Below the pieces are notes generated by a model. The model had not been told where the DNA came from. It saw only the letters and a program-made list of their open reading frames with translations, and did no database searches. This document shows, one piece after another, positions 31,613 to 39,223 of a stretch of DNA of 41,648 bases. The translations under genes and the position numbers were made by a program. The stretch covers positions 1 through 41,648 of the forward strand of contig JAFTWQ010000036.1 in assembly GCA_017465225.1 (NCBI GenBank), given 5' to 3'. Source of the stretch: Bacteroidales bacterium. GTDB lineage: Bacteria > Bacteroidota > Bacteroidia > Bacteroidales > UBA932. Each line of letters begins with the position of its first letter. Position 1 is the first letter of the stretch.

Positions 31613-33433
31613 ATGAAAAAACATTCTTTTTTTCTCCGGTCTCTTCCTGTTCTAATGATGATGGCGGCTTTCTGCTCCTGTGTGAATGAGGATTATGATC
31701 TGGACAAGGATATTGACATGAACGTTAATGTCCTTAAAAATGTGTCCGTTCCGATCGGAAGCCTGGAAAAGGTCACATTATCCGATATACTCGAGGTTTC
31801 TGACAATATGTCTTTCTTTGACGTGGACAGCGAGGGAAATCTTGCAATCCTCATCAGTGGAGAGAAGAACAAGCTGAGTCAGGAGGTCACAGTCCCCTTC
31901 CTTACCTTTGAAAACAGCTATCGCGGTGAGACCTACGAAGAATATCTCGGAGATTTCTATTTCACCTACGATCCGGTTTTCGGTGACCTCATAAATCTTG
32001 ATGATATAAGGATACCGCGTGCATTCCCGGATATCCCTCTTCTCATTGAATTCGAAAAGGAAGATATTCCTGATCAGATCAAGGATATCAGATATGCTGA
32101 AGTCGATGCGACCGCTACCGTAAGCCTTTCTGTCAGAGTCAATGCCGAGCTTCCGTTTACTGCTTATATTGCTGAAGGAACCGAGTTCATTTTCCCTGAC
32201 TGGGTCGTGCTTGGAGATGTATCCGGCAATATGAAGAAAGAGGGTCACACCGTCATTCTCCTTGAAGACATCGCAATACCTGTAAGTACTCCGGAATCAC
32301 CTGCCGACAGTCTGTTCCTGGCGATTCCTGTCGCAGCTGTAGATGGCAATAAACTCCCTGAAGGACAAGGTATTACAGCAGACAGGAGATTCATCATGAA
32401 AGACTATATGACAATCCGTGGAAAGTCTTTCTTCACATTTGACGGCAATGTAAGTGTCGCCGGCGGAATCATTTCACCTGTTGTCACATCCATCGTGACA
32501 TTCTCAGATCTTGGAATCAACAGTGTGGAAGTCAAGCTCGGTGACGATGTAGAGAAGGACCTTGTTTCCGGCCTGTCCCCTATCACTCTCGAAGATATTC
32601 CTGATATCCTCAAGAATTCAGACATCTCTCTGGACGTCAATGATATAAGGGTTGATGTAGACTTTCTGAATTCCTCTCCTTTCGGAGGATACATTTCTGC
32701 TGTTATCGAGACATCTGCAGATGGAAAGACATTGGATAATGTCAATATCGGTCCCGTTCATTTTGACGCCGGCTCATCATCTTTACCATCACAGATGAGA
32801 TGGTCATTCTCTGAAGGAAAGCTTCAGGCTCCTGACGGATATGTCCTTTATACTGTCAATGACATGACGGATATAATCATGAATATTCCGGAAACCGTTG
32901 AATTCAAGGATGTTGAAGTCGATCTTGATGATGAATTCGTCCTTGTACGTCCTGGCGAGACTTATGTTCTCGAGCAGAATTACTCAATCTATGCCCCATT
33001 GGCTTTCGGTCCGGATTTTCATATTCCGTATACCTATGAAATCACCGACCTCGATCTTTCATTCCCGGCTGCGGATCTTGAATCTGCTGTGCTGGATATG
33101 GATGTTGAAAGCTCAATACCGATGAATTTCAATGCAAGTGCATATGCGACTGATGAGAACGGCGAAGTGATTGACGGATTGAAACTTACATTGAAGGATA
33201 ATTCTGTTCTGAAGGCAGGATCTCTTGATTCCCCTACCCTTTCCCACCTCACATTTGTTCTTGCGAATGAGACTGGCAAGGTGATGGTCGACAATGTGGT
33301 CATCCATTTTGCAGCAACTGCACCGGGAAGTGACCTGATAGGAATTCCGCTTAACCAGAATCAGGGACTGTATTTCAAGAATATTGTCCTTACATTGCCT
33401 GAAGGTATTTCAGCTGATCTTAATGAAATCTAA
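31613..33433 (+). CDS. Large lipoprotein of unknown function, probably outer-membrane attached
   Basis: A 606-residue protein with a signal peptide (SFFLRSLPVLMMMAAFCSC; lipidated Cys23). The residues after the Cys are acidic (VNEDYDLDKDID), resembling the lipoprotein export signal that sends Bacteroidota lipoproteins to the cell surface. The mature part is acidic, beta-rich and seems to contain repeating segments of about 100-150 residues with SFDG/DLGI-like strands; no catalytic motif is visible. It sits directly before a DUF5723 outer-membrane protein gene (ribosome-binding site overlaps the stop region), so the two likely act together. Annotated homologues in Bacteroidales are usually hypothetical. 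Confidence 0.8.
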   Translation: MKKHSFFLRSLPVLMMMAAFCSCVNEDYDLDKDIDMNVNVLKNVSVPIGSLEKVTLSDILEVSDNMSFFDVDSEGNLAILISGEKNKLSQEVTVPFLTFENSYRGETYEEYLGDFYFTYDPVFGDLINLDDIRIPRAFPDIPLLIEFEKEDIPDQIKDIRYAEVDATATVSLSVRVNAELPFTAYIAEGTEFIFPDWVVLGDVSGNMKKEGHTVILLEDIAIPVSTPESPADSLFLAIPVAAVDGNKLPEGQGITADRRFIMKDYMTIRGKSFFTFDGNVSVAGGIISPVVTSIVTFSDLGINSVEVKLGDDVEKDLVSGLSPITLEDIPDILKNSDISLDVNDIRVDVDFLNSSPFGGYISAVIETSADGKTLDNVNIGPVHFDAGSSSLPSQMRWSFSEGKLQAPDGYVLYTVNDMTDIIMNIPETVEFKDVEVDLDDEFVLVRPGETYVLEQNYSIYAPLAFGPDFHIPYTYEITDLDLSFPAADLESAVLDMDVESSIPMNFNASAYATDENGEVIDGLKLTLKDNSVLKAGSLDSPTLSHLTFVLANETGKVMVDNVVIHFAATAPGSDLIGIPLNQNQGLYFKNIVLTLPEGISADLNEI

Positions 33434-33439
33434 AGGAGG
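33434..33439 (+). promoter_or_regulatory. Perfect Shine-Dalgarno AGGAGG deciding the DUF5723 start
   Basis: AGGAGG lies directly after the preceding TAA. It touches the first ATG (33440) but stands six bases before the second ATG (33446), the ideal distance, so the second is preferred. Strong Shine-Dalgarno sequences are rare in Bacteroidota. Confidence 0.6.
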
Positions 33440-33445
33440 ATGAAA

Positions 33446-34864
33446 ATGAAAAAGATATTTATATTGACAGCATGTCTGCTTGCTGCGTCATGTCTGACCC
33501 TTGGTGCACAGCAGAATCTCAGGACTGGGTATTTCATGGATGGATATACCTATGGCTATAAGCTGAATCCTGCTTTTCAGGGAGAACGTGGCTTTGTAGC
33601 GATACCTGTCATTGGCAAGGCTGCTGTAGGAGCGGAATCAAATCTCGGCATTTCTACTTTTCTCTATCCTTCTGACGGAAAGCTGGTTACGTTTCTTCAC
33701 CCGGAGGTGTCGAATGAGGAATTTCTTGGAAAGATGAAGTATGGCAACAAGGCTATGGTGAATGCTGACATGCCGGTAATAGCTTTCGGATTCCGTACCG
33801 GCAAGGCATATCATACAGTGGACCTTTCTGTAAGGGCTGATGTCGGCATGAATCTTACAAAGGATATGTTTGCATTCATGAAGGTAGGTTCTTCAGAAGG
33901 CCAGACCACATGGAATATCGCTGATCTCGGGGCCAGAATTGAAGGCAGGATGGAACTTGCATACGGATACTCACGTACTATAGGTGAAAACATCAGTGTC
34001 GGAGCCAGAGTGAAGATGCTCATGGGACTTGCAAGAGCTGATGTAGCCATGGATAACCTCGACCTCAAGCTTGCAGGCGATGAATGGGCAGTGAATGCAA
34101 AGGGAACAGCCTCTGTATCGGCACCAGTAAGGATCGCCACTGATGCGTCAGGCCAGATAGATCTCAACGGACTTGACGTCTATTCAGGCAGCGAACTCTT
34201 CAGCTACCTTAAGAAGCCTTCAATGGGTGTTGCGGTTGACCTCGGTGTTTCCGCTGACATATTAGAATATCTCACTGTTTCAGCATCCATCCTTGACCTT
34301 GGAGTGATTTCATGGAAAGACGTCCTGAAGGCTTCAACACCACAGACTTCGTGGAGTTTCAACGGCTTTGAGGATCTTGATCTGTCCGGATCGGACCTTG
34401 ATGAAGAATTCGGCTCAATCAAGGATGAGTTCAAGGATCTTGTCAATTTCAAGAAGGATGGACAGTTATCTAAAGCATCCTCCCCTGTTTCCGCTACAGC
34501 ACATCTTGGAATCGAAGGCAGAATGCCGTTCTATGAGAGACTTTCGGTTGGTCTTCTTGGAACTCATCGTTTCGCTGGAGCATATTCATGGACAGAAGGC
34601 CGTCTTTCAGTGAACTGGTCGCCGCTCAGGTTTTTTGCCCTTTCCGGCAGCTATGCTATTTCAAATTTCGGCGGTTCGCTCGGAGCAGCAATGAATATCC
34701 ATCTTCCAGGCCTTACACTGTTTGCCGGAGTGGATTCCTTCAAGCCTCTTCTTAACGTGACTCCGCAGTTCATTCCGATCGATCAGCTGAATACCAATGT
34801 CACATTGGGACTCAACATAGCCTTCGGAAAGTATAACGGACAATATCCAAAAAAAGAAAAGTAA
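33446..34864 (+). CDS. DUF5723 family outer-membrane protein
   Basis: A 472-residue protein with Sec signal peptide (KKIFILTACLLAASCLTLGA, cleavage near AQ-QNL). The mature protein begins with LRTGYFMDGYTYGYKLNPAF, the typical start of the DUF5723/PorV-like barrels of Bacteroidota, followed by alternating strands rich in Gly and aromatic residues and ending in VTLGLNIAFGKYNGQ. An outer-membrane beta-barrel is likely; the function is not known. Start at 33446 chosen by Shine-Dalgarno spacing. It follows the lipoprotein gene by 12 bases, and its stop lies in a hairpin shared with the convergent DUF1963 gene. Confidence 0.82.
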   Translation: MKKIFILTACLLAASCLTLGAQQNLRTGYFMDGYTYGYKLNPAFQGERGFVAIPVIGKAAVGAESNLGISTFLYPSDGKLVTFLHPEVSNEEFLGKMKYGNKAMVNADMPVIAFGFRTGKAYHTVDLSVRADVGMNLTKDMFAFMKVGSSEGQTTWNIADLGARIEGRMELAYGYSRTIGENISVGARVKMLMGLARADVAMDNLDLKLAGDEWAVNAKGTASVSAPVRIATDASGQIDLNGLDVYSGSELFSYLKKPSMGVAVDLGVSADILEYLTVSASILDLGVISWKDVLKASTPQTSWSFNGFEDLDLSGSDLDEEFGSIKDEFKDLVNFKKDGQLSKASSPVSATAHLGIEGRMPFYERLSVGLLGTHRFAGAYSWTEGRLSVNWSPLRFFALSGSYAISNFGGSLGAAMNIHLPGLTLFAGVDSFKPLLNVTPQFIPIDQLNTNVTLGLNIAFGKYNGQYPKKEK

Positions 34865-34885
34865 GGGTTTAGCCCTTACTTTTCT
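34855..34885. terminator. Bidirectional terminator spanning both stop codons (DUF5723/DUF1963)
   Basis: Perfect 13-bp stem AGAAAAGTAAGGG / CCCTTACTTTTCT (34855-34867, 34873-34885) with loop TTTAG. The TAA of the plus gene (34862-34864) pairs exactly with the TAA of the minus gene (34876-34878). On the minus strand a T-tract (TTTTTTT) follows. Confidence 0.9.
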
Positions 34886-35496
34886 GACTGTGTCATAACG
34901 GCTTTTGCCCGTTTCCAGTTACCGAACCCGAGATCTGATTCCTTTATAATCAGGTCGACGGTTTGGTTCTGCATATCTATACCTCCCTGTGCATCAGAGT
35001 TCAGCTGCAGAAGAGAAATGTGGTCCGGCTCTCCAGCCACTTCAGCGAGCATCTTTATGCATGCTTCGTCATTTTCACATTCGCTGAAGGTTATTTCAAG
35101 CTCCGGTTCCGTCAGCTGCTCGTCTTCATCTCCTACAAGCATGCATGTCTGGAATGTCTCGAAATTGATTGTCTTAGCATATTTGACCACGAATCTGCCC
35201 TTCGGCCATTCCCCCATCGGGTTTTCTACCGGAGACTCATATCCGATATAATCATCGACCGCGGCAAAGAAATACAGCATTCCCTCATGAGGAAGCTTTC
35301 CGTCCTTATCATATTTAGCTATATCCTCGCAGTTGATCTGGCATACGAAAGTCAATGGGTAATCGTATGTCTCCCCGTCTTCGGTTACCTGCATGACAGG
35401 ATACTGCATGTTTTCGGGCATGTCCGGATCGCCCCACCATTTGCTGCCGCAGAAAAGTATTCTTTCGGTCTTGTTCAATGTCAGTCTGATTGCCAT
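34876..35496 (-). CDS. DUF1963 (YwqG-like) domain protein
   Basis: A 206-residue cytosolic protein. The blocks SKWWGDPDMPENMQYP, YPLTFVCQINCEDIA, LPHEGMLYFFAAVDDY and HISLLQLNSD follow the order of DUF1963/YwqG proteins, whose biochemical role is not established. The second in-frame Met (35496) is chosen over 35505 because MAIRLTLN... matches the usual beginning. A leading promoter was not identified, and the outer-membrane gene upstream on the same strand ends 21 bases before the start, so they may be co-transcribed. Confidence 0.8.
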   Translation of the reverse strand: MAIRLTLNKTERILFCGSKWWGDPDMPENMQYPVMQVTEDGETYDYPLTFVCQINCEDIAKYDKDGKLPHEGMLYFFAAVDDYIGYESPVENPMGEWPKGRFVVKYAKTINFETFQTCMLVGDEDEQLTEPELEITFSECENDEACIKMLAEVAGEPDHISLLQLNSDAQGGIDMQNQTVDLIIKESDLGFGNWKRAKAVMTQSEK

Positions 35497-35517
35497 ATAT
35501 ATCAATGTTGTTAAATG

Positions 35518-36138
35518 TCAGAATGTCAACGAAATGCCTAAAGACAAGGCACTTGCATACGCATTGTTCCTCCTTACCATATCATGTGATATGACCTCCT
35601 TGTCATATGTCACCTGCGGATGAGTGTATGTCATCCTTGCGGATACTAAGAAATCAAGCTTTGTGGTACGGCTCAAGGATATTCTGTATCCTCCGCCGAT
35701 CTTGCCGGAAAGTATCTCCTGAACGGGTCTTTTGATGCAGATTCCGCTGCCCATATCGGCGAAAGCCAGCCATCTGTCCCTCAAAGGGTACTTTCCGAAA
35801 TATCTTGTGAATCTTAATGAAACCGGTATCGCCTTGTGGATATCCCCTATCCCTTCATAACCCAGATAAAGCGACATGTTCCAATGCCTGTTCATATTCC
35901 ATCCGGCATGGACATACATATCTGCGTTGTGTGCCAGTCCGAGCCTGCTGCCCCTGGTGTCGACGCGGTATCCTTCCGGAGGAAAGAACACATAACGGTA
36001 TGCCGTATGAAAGGTGCCGACATATCCCCATTCCACGCCATAAGTGAAGTCCGCATACTCTTTCTTATCCCTGTCTTTGGCCATAACAGGAATGTTAAAT
36101 ATGCTGAACATCAGCAATATGGCAAATAGTCTGCTCAT
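35518..36138 (-). CDS. Putative outer-membrane beta-barrel protein (first of pair)
   Basis: A 206-residue exported protein with signal peptide (SRLFAILLMFSIFNIPVMA). Mature sequence shows alternating amphipathic strands with many Tyr/Trp/Arg residues (FTYGVEWGYVGTFHTAYRYV, HWNMSLYLGYEGIG, FLVSARMTYTH) and ends in a Phe (LSLGISLTF), the typical C-terminal beta-signal for BAM insertion. No known family recognised. It follows a related-looking barrel gene by one base. Confidence 0.75.
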   Translation of the reverse strand: MSRLFAILLMFSIFNIPVMAKDRDKKEYADFTYGVEWGYVGTFHTAYRYVFFPPEGYRVDTRGSRLGLAHNADMYVHAGWNMNRHWNMSLYLGYEGIGDIHKAIPVSLRFTRYFGKYPLRDRWLAFADMGSGICIKRPVQEILSGKIGGGYRISLSRTTKLDFLVSARMTYTHPQVTYDKEVISHDMVRRNNAYASALSLGISLTF

Positions 36139-36139
36139 G

Positions 36140-36676
36140 CTAAAACAAATACTTGATCCCGACCTCCGGCATCAGTCCATAAATCAGTCCGTTCAGGAAA
36201 AGCTTCATGTGAGGCATGCCTTCACGCATGGTCACATGCGCCCCGAGGATGGGCGAAAGGCTCATTGATATGGCTACGTTCCTGTCAAACCGGCACTCGC
36301 CTCCTACTCTTCCCTTCAGGCCGAATACTCCGCCATATGGCGCACTCATGTCCGGCATATATCCGGCAATGACTCCAGGTCCGGCGAAGAATCTGATGTG
36401 ATTGCCGTTTCCTGACTGAAAACCGGCAAAGTACATGTTCCAGGTCATGGATGCGCTCATGCCCGGGAACGGTGCATTCGAGTGGAAAATCTCAAATGCC
36501 TCCGCCCTCAGCTGCAGATCCATGAATGTTTCGTTGCCGAGAGGCTGCTCATAGGTCAGACCAATACCGGCATAGCTGTACGAAGTGCCGACAGCCCTCT
36601 CCTGCCCTGAAGAATCATGCAGAAACAACAAAGTCAGAATAATGACACATGATATTTTTAAGCCGTACTCCGCCAT
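36140..36676 (-). CDS. Putative outer-membrane beta-barrel protein (second of pair)
   Basis: A 178-residue exported protein with hydrophobic leader (GLKISCVIILTLLFLHDSSG) and beta-barrel-like mature region (YAGIGLTYEQPLG, MTWNMYFAGFQSG, IRFFAGPGVIAGYM), ending in VGIKYLF with terminal Phe. The frame extends to a TTG at 36697, but the promoter box TAATTTTG lies at 36702-36695, so the ATG at 36676 is taken. The gene is first in the minus-strand unit with the 206-residue barrel and DUF1963. The two barrel genes are not clearly homologous beyond general features. Confidence 0.72.
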   Translation of the reverse strand: MAEYGLKISCVIILTLLFLHDSSGQERAVGTSYSYAGIGLTYEQPLGNETFMDLQLRAEAFEIFHSNAPFPGMSASMTWNMYFAGFQSGNGNHIRFFAGPGVIAGYMPDMSAPYGGVFGLKGRVGGECRFDRNVAISMSLSPILGAHVTMREGMPHMKLFLNGLIYGLMPEVGIKYLF

Positions 36677-36694
36677 ATATCCTTGCGAATTTAG

Positions 36695-36702
36695 CAAAAT
36701 TA
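36695..36702 (-). promoter_or_regulatory. -7 box TAATTTTG of the outer-membrane protein pair
   Basis: Minus strand TAATTTTG, 18 bases before the ATG at 36676. It excludes the longer TTG start. It is 22 bases from the divergent -7 box of the acetyltransferase-like gene. Confidence 0.5.
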
Positions 36703-36724
36703 CACAAATTGCGGGAATTTTTCT

Positions 36725-36732
36725 TAACTTTG
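36725..36732 (+). promoter_or_regulatory. -7 box TAACTTTG of the GNAT-like gene
   Basis: Exact TAnnTTTG 29 bases before the ATG at 36762. No TTTG at the usual -33 distance was found. Confidence 0.5.
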
Positions 36733-36761
36733 TCAGGTTGTACTAAACTTAACCATTATTT

Positions 36762-37892
36762 ATGTCTGTTCAGATAAAGACTGTTTCCTCGAAAAAGGAG
36801 ATGAAGATTTTTGCGCGTTTCGCAAACAAACTATATAAGGGAAACAAATATTATGTGCCGTCCATGCCGATGGACGACCTGAATACATTCGATAAGGAAA
36901 AGAACGGGGCCTTCGATTTTTCTGAAGCTGAATTCTATCTTGCATACAAGGACGGCGAGCTTGTCGGACGTGTTGCGGCGATAATCAACCACAAGGCAAA
37001 CGATTCGTGGAATGTGAAGCAGGTCCGTTACGGATGGATTGACTTTATCGATGACCTGGAGGTCTCAGCTGCCCTTCTCGATGCTGTCGTGTCGTTTGGA
37101 AAGGCCCGTGGAATGACCCAGATCGTCGGACCTCTCGGATTTACCGACTTTGACCCTGAAGGTATGCTGGTGGAAGGATTCGACCGCCTCAGCACCATGG
37201 CTCTTATCTACAACCATCCTTACTATCCGGAACATATGAAAAAGCACGGATACTACAAGGAGACTGGATGGGTGGAATACAGGATCACCATACCTGAAGA
37301 GATGCCTGAAAAGCATGCCAAGTACGCAGAACTGATAAAGCAGAGATATAATCTCAAGGTCCGCAAGCTCACCCGCAGACAGATTAAGAAGGAAAGATAC
37401 GGCCACAAGCTGTTCCAGCTTATAAATGAGACATATTGTGTGCTCTACGGATATTCACTTCTATCGGAAAAGCAGATCGACCAGTATGTGGATATGTATC
37501 TGAGCATTGTGGATACCAAGATGCTTACATTCGTGGAAAATGCCGAAGGCGAGCTGATTGCGGCAGGAATTTCCATTCCGTCGCTTTCTGAGGCACTACA
37601 GAAATGCAACGGAGAGATCTTTCCGTTCGGATGGTGGCATCTCCTGAAGACTATGTTCTGGAAGAAGCCTGACACATTGGATCTACTCCTTATCGGCATT
37701 CGTCCTGACTATCAGAACAAGGGATTGAACTCGCTTTTGTTCATGGACCTTTTCACAAATTATAAGAAGCTTGGCTTCAAGTATGCAGAGACAAACGCCA
37801 ACCTGGAGACCAACGCTAAGGTCCAGGCCATGTGGGTGCCGTTCGAGAAGGAGCTTCACAAGCGCCGCTGGGTGTTCGGCAAGGATATTTAA
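36762..37892 (+). CDS. GNAT-type N-acetyltransferase domain protein
   Basis: A 376-residue cytosolic protein. An N-terminal GNAT-like half holds YLAYKDGELVGRVAAIINH and IVGPLGFTDFDPEGMLVEGF; the C-terminal half contains a second GNAT-like end, LLIGIRPDYQNKGLNSLLFM, where the Q/RxxGxG/A acetyl-CoA loop appears as QNKGLN. Such proteins are common and conserved in Bacteroidales, but the substrate is unknown. rarA follows eight bases after the stop, suggesting one transcript. Confidence 0.75.
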   Translation: MSVQIKTVSSKKEMKIFARFANKLYKGNKYYVPSMPMDDLNTFDKEKNGAFDFSEAEFYLAYKDGELVGRVAAIINHKANDSWNVKQVRYGWIDFIDDLEVSAALLDAVVSFGKARGMTQIVGPLGFTDFDPEGMLVEGFDRLSTMALIYNHPYYPEHMKKHGYYKETGWVEYRITIPEEMPEKHAKYAELIKQRYNLKVRKLTRRQIKKERYGHKLFQLINETYCVLYGYSLLSEKQIDQYVDMYLSIVDTKMLTFVENAEGELIAAGISIPSLSEALQKCNGEIFPFGWWHLLKTMFWKKPDTLDLLLIGIRPDYQNKGLNSLLFMDLFTNYKKLGFKYAETNANLETNAKVQAMWVPFEKELHKRRWVFGKDI

Positions 37893-37900
37893 CATCGTGT

Positions 37901-39223
37901 ATGACAATGAATGACGATAATATAGGAAGGAGCAGGATGCTCCCACCTCTCCCGGAAAGGATGAGGCCGCATGATCTGGACGGTTATGTGGGTCAGCGTC
38001 ATCTTATCGGAGAAGGATGCATACTCAGGAATATGATCGAAAGCGGAAATCTTTCATCATTCATTCTCTGGGGGCCTCCGGGTGTGGGCAAGACTACCCT
38101 TTCGCGTATTGTCGCCAAGTCTCTGAACCGCGAATTCTTTACCCTTTCAGCGGTAAGCGCAGGTGTCAAGGACGTCAGGGATGTGATTGAGAAGGCCCGT
38201 TCCAATTCGTTGTTTTCCAACGGATTGTCTCCTATACTTTTCATCGATGAAATCCATCGTTTCAACAAGTCCCAGCAGGATGCCCTGCTTGGAGCAGTAG
38301 AAGACGGAACGATTGTGCTCATAGGTGCTACAACGGAGAATCCTTCGTTTGAAGTCATCACTCCTCTTCTTTCACGCTGTCAGGTCTTCGTGCTTAAATC
38401 GCTTGAAAAGTCCGATCTGCAGCAGCTTCTTGACCGTGCGCTGAAGAAGGACGAGGTCCTTAAATACAGGAATATCACAGTCAATGAGACTGATGCATTG
38501 TTCAGATATGCAGCCGGAGATGCACGCAAGCTGCTGAACATACTTGAGATCGTTGTCGGCTCATTTACCGGAGGCAAGCCTGTAGTCATTGACAATAAGG
38601 TGGTGACTTCATGTCTTCAGGAGAATACGGCCATTTATGACAAGGGCGGCGAGATGCATTATGATGTGATTTCCGCCTTTATTAAGAGCGTGAGAGGCTC
38701 TGATCCTAATGCTGCCGTTTATTATCTTGCAAGAATGCTTGACGGTGGCGAAGACCCTCTTTTCATTGCCCGCAGGCTTTGTATCCTTGCAGCGGAAGAT
38801 GTCGGTCTGGCAAATCCCAATGCCCTTCTTCTCGCTAACTCTACCTTCCAGATAGTCCATACCATCGGTATGCCGGAGGCACGGATTCCACTTGCTGAAT
38901 GTACCATCTATCTTGCTTCTTCAGCAAAGAGCAATTCCGCATATATAGCTATAAATGAAGCTCTTGCAGTAGCGAAGGACACGCAGATGGCCGCAGTCCC
39001 TCTCTATCTGAGAAATGCTCCTACAAAGCTTATGGAAGAGCTCGGATATGCAGACGGATACAAGTATGCTCATGATTATCCTGGACATTTCGCGGATCTT
39101 GAATTCATGCCGAAGGAACTTGCCGGACATAAGTTCTATGAACCGGCCGAGAATAAGCAGGAGGATGGATTAAGGGCGCGTCTTGAGAATCTCTGGCCGA
39201 AATATTACAAGAAACAGGACTAG
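37901..39223 (+). CDS. rarA: Replication-associated recombination protein A, AAA+ ATPase (MgsA)
   Basis: A 440-residue clamp-loader-like AAA+ protein that acts at stalled replication forks. It begins with PLPERMRPHDLDGYVGQRHLIG, followed by Walker A WGPPGVGKTTLSR, Walker B ILFIDEIHRFNKSQQD, sensor 1 IGATTENPSFEV, and sensor 2 AAGDARKLLNILE; the C-terminal oligomerisation domain contains RMLDGGEDPLFIARRL. The frame extends upstream into the previous gene, but ATG 37901 (or 37907) matches the family start. Its TAG overlaps the TAG of the convergent tamL in CTAG. Confidence 0.95.
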   Translation: MTMNDDNIGRSRMLPPLPERMRPHDLDGYVGQRHLIGEGCILRNMIESGNLSSFILWGPPGVGKTTLSRIVAKSLNREFFTLSAVSAGVKDVRDVIEKARSNSLFSNGLSPILFIDEIHRFNKSQQDALLGAVEDGTIVLIGATTENPSFEVITPLLSRCQVFVLKSLEKSDLQQLLDRALKKDEVLKYRNITVNETDALFRYAAGDARKLLNILEIVVGSFTGGKPVVIDNKVVTSCLQENTAIYDKGGEMHYDVISAFIKSVRGSDPNAAVYYLARMLDGGEDPLFIARRLCILAAEDVGLANPNALLLANSTFQIVHTIGMPEARIPLAECTIYLASSAKSNSAYIAINEALAVAKDTQMAAVPLYLRNAPTKLMEELGYADGYKYAHDYPGHFADLEFMPKELAGHKFYEPAENKQEDGLRARLENLWPKYYKKQD

